Below are positions 22,601-31,822 of a stretch of 64,000 nt of DNA, piece by piece; position 1 is the stretch's first letter; each line of letters starts with the position of its first letter. The stretch covers positions 203,671,501 through 203,735,500 of the forward strand of contig NC_135786.1 of NCBI RefSeq assembly GCF_051106095.1, given 5' to 3'. The stretch is from Pogona vitticeps (lineage: Eukaryota > Chordata > Lepidosauria > Squamata > Agamidae). A program made the position numbers and the translations under genes. The notes below the pieces were generated by a model. It did no database searches, had not been told where the DNA came from, and saw nothing but the letters and a program-made list of their open reading frames with translations.

Positions 22601-25600
22601 GCTGCTCTTCTTTAAGTGTTAATTGTATTACTTATATGGTTTATATCGTTATGTTCTTATTAAAGCACTTAACGTGTTTCAGGAGGAAAGCCCATGTAAG
22701 AAACAGGAATCAGATGACCTGAGGCAACGTTAATTTTAGAGAGGTTGGTTGGCAGCCTCAACGAAAAGGTCTTTAAAAGACACAAAAATCTTGTTTCCAT
22801 ACCAGGAAACTCTGTTTCCCATAGCATGAGGACCAGAGCTAAAATTAACTAGAATTCAGAAAATTATAGAAATATAATTATTAGTGTGTTTTCTTAAAAA
22901 ATATATTTGATTTTGACAATATCCCAATTCTAAATTACAAAAGAATTTTACAAAAAAAAGGTTGTGCAGATTGCTAGCAAATCATACAAAATGAGATCCA
23001 GTAGTAAACTGCAACTAGAGTAGGCCCACTGAATCAGTGGGGATTTGATTAGTTAATTCATCCATAGGTTCCACTGATTTAATGGGCCTACTCTAGTTGT
23101 AATTTACTGCTGGATTTCAGCCATTATTACATCTACAACATTTCATGAAGAAAGATGTGTCACCAATATTTTAAACTTTTTTCCTTCATATGTGTTTGAG
23201 ATACTTTCATACATCTGATGCTGTGTTCCAACAGAGCTTAGAAAAGGAATAATTATTTGCTCAGGCCATCTAGCAAGTTTCAAAGTCAAGTACGCATTTG
23301 TACAAATATTCAAATGTATCCACAACCCCAAATTAGCCCACCTCCTCTTTAGAATCTATTTTCCACTGCTAGAAGAAGTAGGATAGGTTATGGTATGCAT
23401 GCTAAAAGTATTATTTAAACTATTTTAAATCTTCATGGCTTAAACCAATTATTTACTTAAAGTGATTTATGTACATAGTATATGATTTTTAAGTTTCAGT
23501 CTCTCCTAGGCAAACTGTCAACAGTGCTATAGAATAGAGAAGATATGTACCTTTTACTACTTATATGCAAAATATATTGCTTTAAATATCCAAGCTACAA
23601 ATATTCATTCTACAAAATATTCCATTAGAATAAAATCTGCATTTCAAAGTACAGTGGTGCCCTGCATGACAATGATAATCCGTTCCATAGAAATCGCTTA
23701 GCGAAATCATCGTCATGCAAAAACCATTTCCCCATTGGAATGCATTGAAACCCATTTAATGTTTTCCAATGGGGAAAATACCTTGTTGTTTTGTGAAGAT
23801 CGCCCATAGGGCAGCCATTTTGCGAAACACCAATCAGCTGTACAAATTGTCCTGCGAACAAACGGTCAATGAAGCATGGACCAAATCATTGTCAAGCAAA
23901 AATCGCCCATTGGAATGACTGTTTTGCAAATCACTATAGCGATCGCAAAAAGTCATCGTTATGCAGATTCGTCGTTTAGCGGGGTCATCGTCTAGCGAGG
24001 TACCACTGTAGTCAAGAATGTTCTATAATGATATAGTAATACCTGAGGTGGAAATAAGCAATGCTTAATTTGTTCCCTTGACTCACTGATCCAACACTCC
24101 TAGGAGACTAAGGCATCTCTAGTATACTAACTGAAAGTTTAATAATTACCCTTGACAGCACAGCATCTAGAACAAAAAACAAAAGTCACAAGCTATTTCT
24201 CCAAAGCCAAAAATATTATTAAGGAACAGACAGGAAAGCTAGAACAACTGCAACGCAACTGGTTACCCTGATTAAAAGCTTATTTCGATAGTCCTTCTGC
24301 AGTCACAGAATTTAGAACTTTAGAGATTAACTGAAAACACAATCTTGTACATAAAGAATGGACAACTACAGCCCTTCAGATGTTTTGGGATGCTATTCCA
24401 ATAGCTCCTTATTGGCTATACCGGCTGGGGTTCATGGGAGATGCTGACAGGGCAGAGAGGGGAGGGATAATCTAGAGGCCCAGACCAGCCAATTCCTACT
24501 CTTCATTTTCACCTAAAAATAATACCTATGAATTCAGTGAGATTTACTTCAATGTATGTTGCACAGAATTTCATCTTTATTTTGCACTGTGAAACTACAT
24601 GAAAGGTGAAAGAAGCTTAGAGCAGGAAAACATATGTTTACTTCTATGTGCTTTCCATGCTGAATTAGCCAACTTTTACAGCTCATGTATTTTAAAAGCA
24701 ATACTTTCCCATTGCTTCAGTACACTTTTGCCATACGACTTCCTGATAAGTCGGTGCATTAAATAAAACCAGACTGGAGACTGAAAGCAGAGATTTTCAG
24801 GTTTCTTCTATTCAACAGTCTACTAAAAATGGCTACATATAATAAGTTCTTAATATTTTATTCAGTCACACTCAAAATAAAAGAAAAATGTATATTTATT
24901 ATAGTTAGAAACCTCTATATGATGGGTTTATATTATCCAAAGACAGCTTGCAGAAAATTTAATCAGGTCTTTGGTCTGGACTATTTTTCCCAGTATCTGA
25001 TTTGTTTTTGCACACAAGCTACATTACATTACATTTAATATTTATATATATATATATATATATATCACAATTTCCTCAACATCATCATTATTCACCAAAA
25101 ATCTTTCCTGAAGTCCTTTATACATGTTATTTCACAATGCAATAATCCTATGTGAGACAGCATTATCAGAAAAGGAAAACTGGGAGTATGTCTGATGAAA
25201 TCTCACCTAAGCAAAGGTAAGAACGGGAATCTTCACAATTCAATAATGATTCTCAATCTGATTCTCAAAGTGGGGCAGAACATAAGTCAGAATCTGCTTG
25301 TACAACACTGCATAATTTGCAGAAGGTCACTAGTTAATTCCTGCAAGTTTGACTATCAGTAGGAAAAATAATGGTGCCAGTCACCATTACAAAAGGACAT
25401 AGACTGTCAGTGAATCCCCCCCCCCTTCCTAGACAGCAGCAACTCACATGTAGAGTTAAATCAAGCTGCTAGGGAATGTCTAGTCTTGCCATACCTCACA
25501 TGTAAATACAGGTCATCCCAGCCTTGTGACACAGAGAATATATTACAGTACACAAATTTCTCAACTACTGGGGCTCTCAAATGGCATCTAACTCTATCTA

Positions 25601-26648
25601 ATCTGCCACAATCTGGAACTTCCCTACAACTTTATCCTTATATAAAAATGGCACAGATGCACACAAATAGATATCATAAATCCGAAATCTGCCCACATCT
25701 GGTCTAGACCACAAGACCAGTCACGACAAATAAAAAACATAGGTCCAGAGAAAGAAAGGATGGACTTACACGGTCTGCACCACCTCAGCAAATCCTACCA
25801 AAAAGAAAAGATACAGGGCCTAACGTGTGAGACAACAGGAAGAAAAGGCCACCGAAAAAAGGGTTTTCCACACTTCCTGCCTTCGAGTGGCCTCCCCCTT
25901 CGTTCTTAAATCTGGTGGCTTTTTCCTCTCAGGCACACTCAAACATATCTCTGCCCCCTCACTTCCCCGACACAATTAGGAAAGAAACTCCCACCAAAAA
26001 CCACCCAGATGATTAAGAGCTCCTACAGAGAAAGAGCCCCTGGGAAGAGAGACCTGTCACAGCAAGCAGGCCCAATTCGGGCGTCTCTTCCCACACCCAC
26101 CGCCACCCAACCTAGGCCGGGCCGAGCGGCACTCCCAGGAAACAACGGCCGGGGGGGGGGGCACCTGCACCTGCTCGCCGCGGCCCCAGCTCAACCTGGC
26201 GAAGCCCCTCCCCGCCCAGGGAGACCCTTCCGCCCCCTCTTTCTTTCTGTCTTTCCCTCCGTCCGTCAAGGGGAGGACACAAGGAAGAAGGGAACCGGCC
26301 TGGCCGCGGAGGTGGCAGAAGGGAGGGACGGGGTGGGTGGGAGGAAAAAAAAGAAAGTCTCCCTCTCCCCCCCTCACATACAGGGTCCGCAGCCTTTCCC
26401 AGCCCTCCCTGGCGACGTCCCTCTTCCACAGCGCTCCTCTCGGCTCGCCGGCGCAGCCTCCGCCTCCGAGCCGCTTCGGAGAGCCGCGCACCGAGCGCGC
26501 GGGAGGAAGAGCGGCCGCTCCAACCGTTCCCCAACCCCGCGCGCCCGGCCGCCGTCTCAAGAGAGAACCACCTGGGGGGTGGGGGCGAAAGGACAAGCCA
26601 GCCCAGCCCAGCCCCGTCGCAGGCTGCTCTCACCTGCATAGACGCCAT
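4663..26648 (-). CDS. UBE2W: UBE2W, ubiquitin-conjugating enzyme E2 W (whole gene, 6 coding exons)
   Basis: Seen: coding exons 26648-26634, 16925-16834, 11942-11840, 9958-9803, 6122-6047 and 4676-4663, all with AG/GT borders and compatible phases. They sum to 456 nt (151 codons plus TGA), the same length as human UBE2W. The protein begins [18 protein letters not shown] and ends KTKWWYHDDTC. The UBC fold spans most of the chain; the catalytic cysteine is residue 91 in [10 protein letters not shown], preceded by HPH where most E2s have HPN. Family knowledge: UBE2W attaches a single ubiquitin to the alpha-amino group of substrates with disordered N-termini and works with RING/U-box ligases, in nucleus and cytosol. 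The start is fixed by the MASMQ|K splice. Transcription comes from a CpG island. Neighbour ELOC lies upstream on the same strand. No damage is visible in any exon. Confidence 0.97.
4826..5029 (-). mobile_element. Penelope-derived fold-back element (204 bp)
   Basis: Bounded by perfect 12-bp direct repeats AAAAATAGTACT (4814-4825 and 5030-5041). The element is an imperfect palindrome: its left arm (GGGTTTTTCGGGCTCTTTGG...) is complementary to its right arm (CCAAAGAGCCCGAAAAACCC). Its sequence matches the terminal repeats of the Penelope-like element at 6227-8958. A hammerhead-like core is present on the minus strand: CTGAAGA at 4914-4908, a GCCGG/CTGGC stem, and GAAA at 4887-4884. It lies in the last UBE2W intron. 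Confidence 0.85.
6047..6122 (-). CDS. UBE2W: UBE2W coding exon 5
   Basis: 76 nt encoding [17 protein letters not shown] and KKTKWWYH plus the first base of the next aspartate codon. The acceptor is TTGCAG and the donor GTATGT. This is the atypical flexible C-terminal part of UBE2W, which family studies link to recognition of disordered N-termini. Confidence 0.97.
6560..7303 (-). pseudogene. PLE C-terminal segment with GIY-YIG endonuclease
   Basis: An open segment of about 247 codons in the minus frame. The GIY-YIG motif reads GVYQIPC...VYIGTT; downstream are [11 protein letters not shown] (the conserved arginine/histidine region) and [14 protein letters not shown]. This nuclease domain is the hallmark of Penelope-like retroelements, in which it nicks the target for priming. 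It is one piece of the broken PLE polyprotein. Confidence 0.92.
7305..7658 (-). pseudogene. PLE reverse transcriptase core segment
   Basis: Encodes [19 protein letters not shown], then [20 protein letters not shown] (RT motif 4-like), and [12 protein letters not shown] (the catalytic YxDD box, here YTDD), ending in a beta-hairpin segment [16 protein letters not shown]. It is followed in another frame by the nuclease segment, so at least one frameshift lies between them. Confidence 0.9.
9803..9958 (-). CDS. UBE2W: UBE2W coding exon 4 (catalytic exon)
   Basis: 156 nt, 52 codons, from [19 protein letters not shown] through the active-site cysteine (residue 91) to [12 protein letters not shown]. 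The acceptor is TTTTCAG and the donor GTATGT. It holds the HPH variant of the E2 HPN motif and the [10 protein letters not shown] loop. Confidence 0.98.
10519..10860 (+). mobile_element. Sauria-type SINE
   Basis: A tRNA-like head with a box A-like GTGGCGCTGTGGGTTAAACT and a box B region (AAGATCGAATCCA), a central body, and a BovB-related tail (GGACACGACTGGACAAATTG). This structure, a tRNA head with a BovB-like 3' end mobilised by BovB machinery, is that of squamate Sauria SINEs. It lies in UBE2W intron 3. Confidence 0.88.
11840..11942 (-). CDS. UBE2W: UBE2W coding exon 3
   Basis: 103 nt. The first G completes the glutamine codon, then [18 protein letters not shown] followed by [16 protein letters not shown]. 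The donor is GTAACA after CAG. It covers the central beta-sheet of the UBC domain; the YPFDSP segment is the usual E2 YPFxxP-type loop. Confidence 0.97.
12375..12545. repeat. Dispersed palindrome-type repeat (copy 1)
   Basis: Contains paired phrases of the type TAGAATAGGCCCATTGAATC ... TAGAGTAAGCCCATTTGAATC around a centre with GAATCAACTCCTCCGTAAG. The same family occurs at 22996-23115 and 56285-56500. It is a non-coding, MITE-like family not tied to a known transposase here. Confidence 0.6.
13063..14380 (-). pseudogene. DIRS-like tyrosine recombinase fossil
   Basis: The N-terminal SAM-like segment is visible as [20 protein letters not shown] and [18 protein letters not shown] (about 14345-14230). 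The catalytic part follows beyond the inserted [22 protein letters not shown], a HxxR box in [11 protein letters not shown], and the nucleophile context FASHYRLDM. Family knowledge: this recombinase inserts a circular DNA intermediate without making target duplications. Treated as a fossil; interrupted by the SINE at 13881-14225. Confidence 0.8.
13881..14225 (-). mobile_element. Sauria-type SINE inserted in the DIRS-like element
   Basis: Reverse-oriented. The BovB-like tail comes first (CCAGTCGTGTCCGACTCTAG), then the body and the tRNA-like head at the right (CTGCGGTTTAACC). Direct repeats TAGATAAGGA at 13871-13880 and 14226-14235 are its target duplication, so it landed in the recombinase region after the DIRS-like element was in place. 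Confidence 0.92.
14963..15454 (-). pseudogene. DIRS-like ORF1 (gag-like, zinc-knuckle) fossil
   Basis: 163 codons. Near residues 28-60 is a cysteine/histidine cluster, [17 protein letters not shown] followed by [16 protein letters not shown], typical of ORF1 proteins of vertebrate DIRS-like elements, followed by a leucine/arginine-rich segment and a basic, Ser/Thr-rich tail. It is the 5'-most coding part of the element on the minus strand. Confidence 0.75.
15900..16250 (-). mobile_element. BovB LINE 3' fragment
   Basis: The minus strand encodes [40 protein letters not shown] and ends with the BovB tail (CACGACTTAATGACTAAACA). Heavily 5' truncated and diverged; similar to the copy at 1283-1590. 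Confidence 0.88.
16379..16514. mobile_element. hAT-like MITE inserted in a SINE head
   Basis: Inverted ends CAGTGGTCCCCAACTTTGGG and CCAAGGTTGGGGATCCCTA. 8-bp flanks GTGTAATG (16371-16378) and GTGTAGTG (16515-16522) form the target duplication with one change. The right flank is itself the head of the tRNA-derived SINE that follows, so the MITE split that SINE near its 5' end. Confidence 0.85.
16515..16695 (+). mobile_element. tRNA-derived SINE
   Basis: Box A-like TAGTGGATAGAGTAATGGAC and box B GGTTCGAATCCC about 40 bp apart, then GCCATGGAAACTCACTGG and a tail with GGGTTGCTGTAACTCAG. The same family occurs reversed at 38805-38985. Its first bases were cut off by the hAT MITE at 16379-16514. 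Confidence 0.75.
16834..16925 (-). CDS. UBE2W: UBE2W coding exon 2
   Basis: 92 nt encoding [30 protein letters not shown] plus the first two bases of a glutamine codon (CA). The acceptor is TTAG and the donor GTGAGT. This is the N-terminal helix and first strand of the E2 fold, including the PPPGM turn typical of UBE2W. Confidence 0.97.
19284..19550. mobile_element. hAT-like non-autonomous element (CAGNNGTCCCCAA family)
   Basis: Left end CAGCAGTCCCCAATCTTTCT, right end CCAGGGGCTGATGATCTCTG. 8-bp flanks CACTAAAC (19276-19283) and CACTACAC (19551-19558) agree at seven of eight positions. The interior is GC-rich and non-coding. Same family as 36765, 42365, 42939 and 51175. Confidence 0.85.
20384..21160. 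mobile_element. Tigger/pogo-like non-autonomous DNA transposon (777 bp)
   Basis: Inverted ends CAGTGGACCCTCAACTTACG and GTCGAGGGTCCACTG, flanked exactly by TA on both sides (20382-20383, 21161-21162), as for Tc1/mariner-pogo elements. The interior is GC-rich and contains several inverted copies of a purine/pyrimidine-rich block (CTGCCCTCTGTCTCC and its complement). Long open frames here are compositional and not genes. Confidence 0.85.
21309..21444. mobile_element. hAT-like MITE (136 bp)
   Basis: Ends CAGTGGTTCCCAACC and GTTAGGAACCACTG are inverted, with TGCTGGCTAAGATTTTTGGG in the centre. The right flank CTCTAGAC is shared with the next MITE; the left flank (TCTACAAC) does not match it well, so its own target duplication is uncertain. 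Confidence 0.7.
21453..21588. mobile_element. hAT-like MITE with perfect 8-bp target duplication
   Basis: A near-palindromic 136-bp element, CACTGGTTCTTAACC at the left and GGTTAAGAACCACTG at the right, with two inverted GGAGTTGCAGT-type blocks inside. Perfect 8-bp direct repeats CTCTAGAC (21445-21452 and 21589-21596). Inserted right beside the previous MITE. Confidence 0.9.
22996..23115. repeat. Palindromic dispersed repeat (copy 2, best preserved)
   Basis: The left half (ATCCAGTAGTAAACTGCAAC, then TAGAGTAGGCCCACTGAATC) is the complement of the right half (GGGCCTACTCTAGTTG, TTTACTGCTGGAT), with a short AT-rich loop. It could fold into a single long hairpin. Same family as 12375-12545 and 56285-56500. 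Confidence 0.75.
23652..24008. mobile_element. Tigger/pogo-like MITE (357 bp)
   Basis: Ends CAGTGGTGCCCTGCATGACA and TCTAGCGAGGTACCACTG, TA at 23650-23651 and 24009-24010. The interior includes AATGCATTGAAACCCATT and GCCATTTTGCG, shared with the other members of this family in the window. Confidence 0.88.
25037..25064. repeat. (TA)n microsatellite
   Basis: An uninterrupted TA dinucleotide run of about 13 units in an AT-rich part of UBE2W intron 1. Confidence 0.9.
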
Positions 26649-26960
26649 GATGGATCCGCCTCCCCAGCTGCCCCCCCCCGGCGCCGCCTTTCTCCTTCTG
26701 TGCGCCGCCGGCCGCGACCGGGATAGACGCAGCGCGGCGGCAGAGCCGGCACCCGTCCCTCCTCGCCGCCGCCGCCGCCTCTGTCGTTGCCCCCCCTCCC
26801 CTCACGCCTCTGCCGGGCTCCGTCCTTGTCCTGGTCACGTGGGAGCGCCGGCCATCCCGAGGCGAGCGCGCATGCGCGCGGAAGCGCTGGCGCGGTAGGT
26901 GGCAGGTAGAGGACGGCGGGCGGCGGAGCGGACTTGGTGGAAGTATCTCTCTCTCTCCGC
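26100..26960 (-). promoter_or_regulatory. UBE2W: UBE2W CpG-island promoter and 5'UTR
   Basis: Dense CpG and GC-rich sequence around the UBE2W first exon, sharply different from the AT-rich surroundings. Visible sites upstream of the ATG include an NRF1-type palindrome GCGCATGCGC at 26868-26877 and an E-box CACGTG at 26836-26841. No TATA box is evident, as usual for housekeeping promoters. The transcription start is not determined; it probably lies within 26650-26950. Confidence 0.85.
26634..26648 (-). CDS. UBE2W: UBE2W coding exon 1 (MASMQ)
   Basis: Five codons, ATG GCG TCT ATG CAG, followed directly by a GTGAG splice donor, inside the CpG island. A phase 0 junction joins to AAA AGA CTA (KRL) of exon 2. 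The first ATG is taken because MASMQ matches the known mammalian N-terminus. Confidence 0.95.
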
Positions 26961-27274
26961 TTCCCCGTGTTATTGTAAAAGCTTTGGATTTTAGCCGGCG
27001 GTGCCTTCCGCCTCCTCAGACTGGATTAGCTCGGATCGCTGCCGCCCGCGGGGCTTTCCTGCTTGCTTTCTGCGTTCCCATGAGAAATCCAGAAGGCTTA
27101 CCAAATATTAAAATATACACCGTTCGTATTACTGTTGAGCACCTTTTCTAAGTGTTCTTCTACATCCAAAGGAAAACTTGGCAGAGTCTTGAAAGGGTAG
27201 AAAAAAATGATATGCGGAGGCTGACCTTTGGAGCCTCGGCAATTGGAGCAATGACGTCAATAGTGACATAATAC

Positions 27275-27465
27275 ATTTAGGGTGCCAGTCATACATAAGC
27301 ATACCTATGGCGGATCTTCGCTAGACAAGGACGATTCTTCCCCATTGGAATGCATTAAACAGGTTTCAATGCATTCCAATGGGGAAATGCTTTTCGCTAG
27401 ACAATGATTTCGCTAAACAGCGATTTCAGTGGAACGGATTATCATCGTCTAGCGAGGCACCACTG
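27275..27465. mobile_element. Tigger/pogo-like MITE, left end lost
   Basis: The right end AGCGAGGCACCACTG is followed by TA (27466-27467). The interior CATTGGAATGCATTAAACAG is an inverted pair with its right-hand counterpart. The left terminal repeat is not recognisable. Confidence 0.75.
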
Positions 27466-27664
27466 TACCTATTGTCAATGTTTTGTTTGGTCTTTTAAGG
27501 GTAGTGGGCTTCCTAACAGGAGGTGGCTAGTCCTGGTGTGAAGTCAGATGCTGAATTAGGTGGACCACGGCCTCATCTGGCCAGATTTTTCTCGCCTTAC
27601 TCCACATTTGAACACCAGTCTTGCAGTGCTGCACAAAACACAATCTGAGCTTCTTAAGGTGGCT

Positions 27665-27990
27665 TTTAAGAATATTATTTATTTTATTCATTCAATTTGT
27701 AACCTGCTCCCATCTGGGTGGTTACAACACATATAATAGGAAACAAAAATAAATATAAAAGCATTAAAAGCAACAATAACCCTAAAAACTGATGGCACCG
27801 ACTAATCATATAAACCCAGAGCAGACAGAGGAAAGTGGGGGGGGGGCAGGGAGAAGGTGTTCTTCTAGGGTCAATATGGATAGCCTCCCTGAAGAGCAAC
27901 ATATAATTGTCAACAGGGAGGGGCTTAGATGGAACTCCTCAGGAAGCTGGTTCCATAAAGTTGGAGCCACCTATGATCTATGAGTTGAAT
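27665..27990 (-). mobile_element. L2-type LINE 3' fragment
   Basis: Reverse-oriented L2 3' end: TTATTTATTTTATTCATTCA, then AACCTGCTCCCATCTGGGTG, and further right the segment CTCAGGAAGCTGGTTCCATA, parallel to the L2 copy at 33343-34550. Non-coding. Confidence 0.65.
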
Positions 27991-28449
27991 CTGAATGTTG
28001 TTTGCCTGTGCCACTGGTTTTTTTTTTGTTGGTGTTGGTTTCTATTATTGTGTGTTTTGTGTTGCATATGAATGCATTTTGTTGCCGTTGTTGGAATTTG
28101 TAAGGCGTTTTCATGGAGTTTTAGCTGAATGAGTGATGCACTGTCTGGATAGCACTCTGGTGATTTTGTTGCACATGCAATGGCAATAAAGTGTTATTCT
28201 GTTTTAGCCACCCAGGGTAGGGGCTTGCCACTAGATGGGTGAGATACAAATGTAATAAAATAAATAAACTAAAGGGCCTTTTAATGCCAATTCTCCATAC
28301 ATCCTGTTCTTACCTTTGCCTAAATCCTTGAGTTTAATCGAGTACAGGTCTTTGTGCATGCATACATCAACTACTGTACCTGGTACAGCTCATTCTGAAC
28401 TACACATTGAAGGACTACATATCCTACTAAACACAGAATAGGGAGCAGT

Positions 28450-28690
28450 TTAGTATTTGGAGCCGGCTGAATAGCTCAGTGGTTTAGGTTTCTGGCTGCA
28501 GAGGCTGGGAGTTTGATTCCTCACTGTGGCTCCTATGAATAAAACCAGCCTGTGTGGCCATGGATAAGCTGCACAGTCCTAGGCTGCCCCCAGAAGGGAA
28601 TAGTAAATCACTTCTATGTATTCTCTACACAGAAAACCCTAAAAAAAGTTGCCATAAATCAGACTTGACAGCACACTATTAATATTATTA
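28450..28690 (+). mobile_element. tRNA-derived SINE
   Basis: Box A-like TAGCTCAGTGGTTTAGG and box B-like GAGTTTGATTCC, followed by a body with GGCTGCCCCCAGAAGGGAAT and a tail with GCCATAAATCAGACTTGACA. The overall form is a SINE and not a functional tRNA: there is no acceptor-stem pairing or anticodon arm in the right place. Confidence 0.75.
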
Positions 28691-28834
28691 TTAGTTTTTG
28701 AGGAATCATAGGTAAAGCTAGATTGCATGGCTGAAGTTCAGTGCCCTCTTATTGGAAAGTAAGTCTCACAGAGCTTAGTACACATAGATAAGGATTGCAC
28801 CCCACAGGTAATTTCGACAGAAGTAAGGAATTGG

Positions 28835-29195
28835 TGCCATTCCCAGTGTAGGCACCTTTGGGGACCTGGGAGAGGGCCTTCTCTGTGGCTGCTCCCAGTT
28901 TAGGGAATTCTTTCCCCTCAGGAGGTCAGGTTCGTCCCCTCCTGCTTATTCTTCCACTGACAGCCGAAGACTTACCTCTTCTAGCAGGCTTTTAACAATC
29001 ACGATTGAATCCCCAAAAGCCTTTTTAAAGTTAAGATCGGTTTTTAATGCTTACTTGCTTTTTCATTATTCAATTGTATTTTATTTAGCATATACTGTAG
29101 GTTTTTTTAATGTTTAACTCATTATGTTTTTAATTCTCCCTTTACTGGGAGAAAGGTGACCTATGAATAAAACAAGCAAATAAAAAATAAATAAT
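28835..29195 (+). mobile_element. L2-type LINE 3' end
   Basis: Contains GGGAGAGGGCCTTCTCTGTG (the L2 3' coding end and UTR), a TTTTAATGTTT-rich stretch, and the terminus GGAGAAAGGTGACCTATGAA with an AATAAA-rich tail. 5' truncated. Confidence 0.75.
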
Positions 29196-30873
29196 AATTT
29201 ACTCCTCTCTCGCTCCAATCATCCTATGACAAAACCAAATCACTTTCTTAATAGGAGAATTTTCTTCAATAACTGCTCCAGTGTTATCTGGCTCAAGCAT
29301 TCATTTTCATTCAAAGCGTTCTCAAGTATGTCATAGGGGAGCCACTACAAATTCTTTTCACCTCACATTTCATCTTCAAACTGCATGTGCTTTTTTTAAA
29401 AAAAGAATTTATTAGCTAAAATCACATCATTCTTTGTTCTTAACTCAGTGGGATTTTTCTAAACAAAAGAGCTTCTATTAAAAATGTAATTGTGCAAGAT
29501 TTAATGGGGCATACGTCTCTATGCTTACATACTTGGGAATAAACCTCATCCAGCTCAGTGGATTGCTGTGCTGAGTAAACAAACAGAAGATGGAGTTGCA
29601 CGGCAGCTGTCCTAAATATACCGTACATGGGAATCACCTCTACTGAACTCAGTGAGTAACAATAAATATGCATACTGAAAAAACACATGTTCAGTAACAA
29701 TATGTATCTTTTAAAATAGCTGGTAGTACTTAGACTGAATGTGTTTAGATACAATTTTGAAAGAATGCATATTTTAATGGAATATATTACAATTTTTCTG
29801 TATTGGTTATCTAGAACACTGGTTTTGTATCACCTCTAGCAAGAGAACAGACAATAAGAAGTTAATACTGTTTAATAGCTGGAAAGCTTTGTCTAGCATC
29901 TGCAAAAAAGTCACCCATCAATTTGGATGGGTAGAGTAATAGCCAGCACTGCTAGGCATTTCATAGAATCATAGAAAAGTGAAGATGGAAGGGGCCTTCA
30001 AGGCCATCAAGTCCAACCCCCTGCTCAGTGCAGGAATACAATCAAAGCATATGTGCCAGGTGCTTATCTAAGGTTTTCTTGAATTTCCTCCAATGTTGGG
30101 GCACTCACCAATTCCTGAGGTAACTGGTTCCACTGTCGTACTGCTCTAACAATTAGGAAGTTTTTCCTGATATTCAACTAAAATCTGGCTTCCTTAATTG
30201 TTGCGTATCCTGCACTCTTGGATGACTGAGAACAGATCTTGCCCCTCCTCTGTATGACAGCCTTTCAAATATTTGAAAAGTGCTATATCACCCCTCAGTC
30301 TTCCTTTCTCAAGGCTAAATATGCCGAGTTATTTCAGTCTTTCCTCATAAGGCTTGGTTTCCAGCCCTCTGATCATCCTTGTCACCCTCCTCTGAACTTG
30401 TTCCAATTTGTTAGCATCCTTTTTGAAGTGTGGTGTCCAGCACTGGACACAGTACTCAACGTGAAGCCTAACCAGTGCTGAATAGAGGGCAACCGGCACC
30501 CCGCAGGATTTGGAAACTATACAGTACTTCTATTAATGCAGCCTAAAATAGCATTTACATTTTTTGTAGCCACATTACACTATTGGCTCATATTTAGCTT
30601 CTGATCTACGACAATTCCAAGATCCTTCTTGCCCTTAGTTTTGCTGAGCCAAGTATCCCCCAGCTTGTAACTGTGGAATTGGTTTCTTTTTCCGAAGTGC
30701 GGTACTTTGCACTTATCCCTGTTGAATTTCATTTCGTTGCTTTTGGCCAGTGCTCCATCCTATCAAGGTCATTTTGAATTTTGTTTCTGTCTTCTAGGGT
30801 ATTAGCTATTCTGCCCAGTTTGGTATCAACTGCAAATTTGACAAGCATTCCCTGCACTCCCTCATCCAAGTCA

Positions 30874-31503
30874 TTAATAAAAAATATTGAAGAGCACCGG
30901 GCTCAGGACTGAGCCTTGGGGTACCCCACTAGTTACCTCCTCCCAGTTACAGAAGGACCCATTAATCATCACCCTCTGAGTGCGATTCTGTAGCCAATTG
31001 TATATCCACCTGACACTTGATCTATCCAGCCCGCACCTAGCTAGCTTGCTAATCAGGATATCATGGGGCACTTTGTCAAAAGCTCTGCTGAAGTCAAGAT
31101 ATATTATGTCTACAGCATCCCCTATGTCTATCAGGGAGGTGACCTGATCAAAAAACAAGATCAAATTCGTTTGGCAGGATTTTTTCTTGACAAATCCATG
31201 TTGGCTTCTAGTTATTACTGCATTGTTTTCTAGGTGCTTGCACAATGACCGCTTTATGATCTGTTCCAGAATTTTGCCTGCAACTGACGTCAGCCTGACT
31301 GGCCTGTAGTTCCCAGGTTCCTCTCTTTTTTTGCCCTTTTTGAAGACAGGGACAACATTGGCCCTCCTCCAATCCTCTGACACCTCACCCGTTTCCCATG
31401 ATTTCAAGATAATAATGGATAGCGGTTTTGAGAGTTCTTCAGCCAGTTCCTTCAGTACTCTCAGATGCAGCTCATCTGGCCCCGGAGATTTGAACTTGTT
31501 CAA
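30874..31503 (-). pseudogene. CR1 reverse transcriptase segment
   Basis: An open stretch of 209 codons. It holds NKFKSPGPDELHLRVLKELA, FKKGKKREEPGNYRPV, IIYLDFSRAFDKVPHD (with the catalytic aspartate of block A), NRTQRVMINGSFCNWEEVTS and GVPQGSVLSPVLFNIF. The YVDD box falls beyond the end of this open frame, and sequence further left is frame-shifted. Confidence 0.9.
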
Positions 31504-31822
31504 GGTGGTAAGGTATTCCTTGACTATTTATTTATCTATCTCCAGCTGCAATCCTGTCCCCCTCCCCCCCTTGCACTTCCAATTTGTTTGGAAGTTCATA
31601 CTCTGTCTTATGAGAAAAGACTGAACTAAAATAGGAATTGAGCACCTCTGCCTTTTGTCCTTTGCTATCATTTTTCAATCTCCATTGTGGAGTTGTGCCA
31701 CTATGTCTTTTGTTTGTCTTTTGCTACTCACATACTTGAAGAATGCTTGTTTAATTGCTTTTAGTATCTCTTGCTCACCTCAGCTCATTCTCAGCTTTTG
31801 CCCTCCTAATGCCATCCCTGTA

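Larger units (their letters stand above)
16926..26633 (-). other. UBE2W: UBE2W intron 1
   Basis: 9.7 kb. Recognised content: hAT elements at 19284, 21309 and 21453, a 777-bp Tigger-like at 20384, a palindromic repeat at 22996, a Tigger-like MITE at 23652 and a (TA)n at 25037. The stretches 17230-19280, 22300-22990 and 24500-25900 show no coding sequence or recognised family; scattered phrases such as AAATTCAGTGGGAGTTACTT (18371) look like pieces of an old dispersed reptile repeat. Confidence 0.8.

Noticed and set aside
26009-26838. Long open frames on both strands across the UBE2W CpG island (up to 210 codons).
   Set aside because: Composition is proline/arginine/glycine-rich, the frames overlap on both strands, and they run through the UBE2W exon and donor. 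GC-rich DNA rarely has stop codons.
26557-26838. Upstream ATG at 26838 reading through the UBE2W start region in another frame.
   Set aside because: It could act as an upstream open frame only if transcription starts further upstream; nothing in the sequence decides this, so it was not annotated.
28450-28520. tRNA-like box A and box B sequences at the heads of several repeats (also 10519, 16515, 54830).
   Set aside because: They belong to SINEs, with long non-tRNA bodies and tails, and no cloverleaf with a matched acceptor stem was found.
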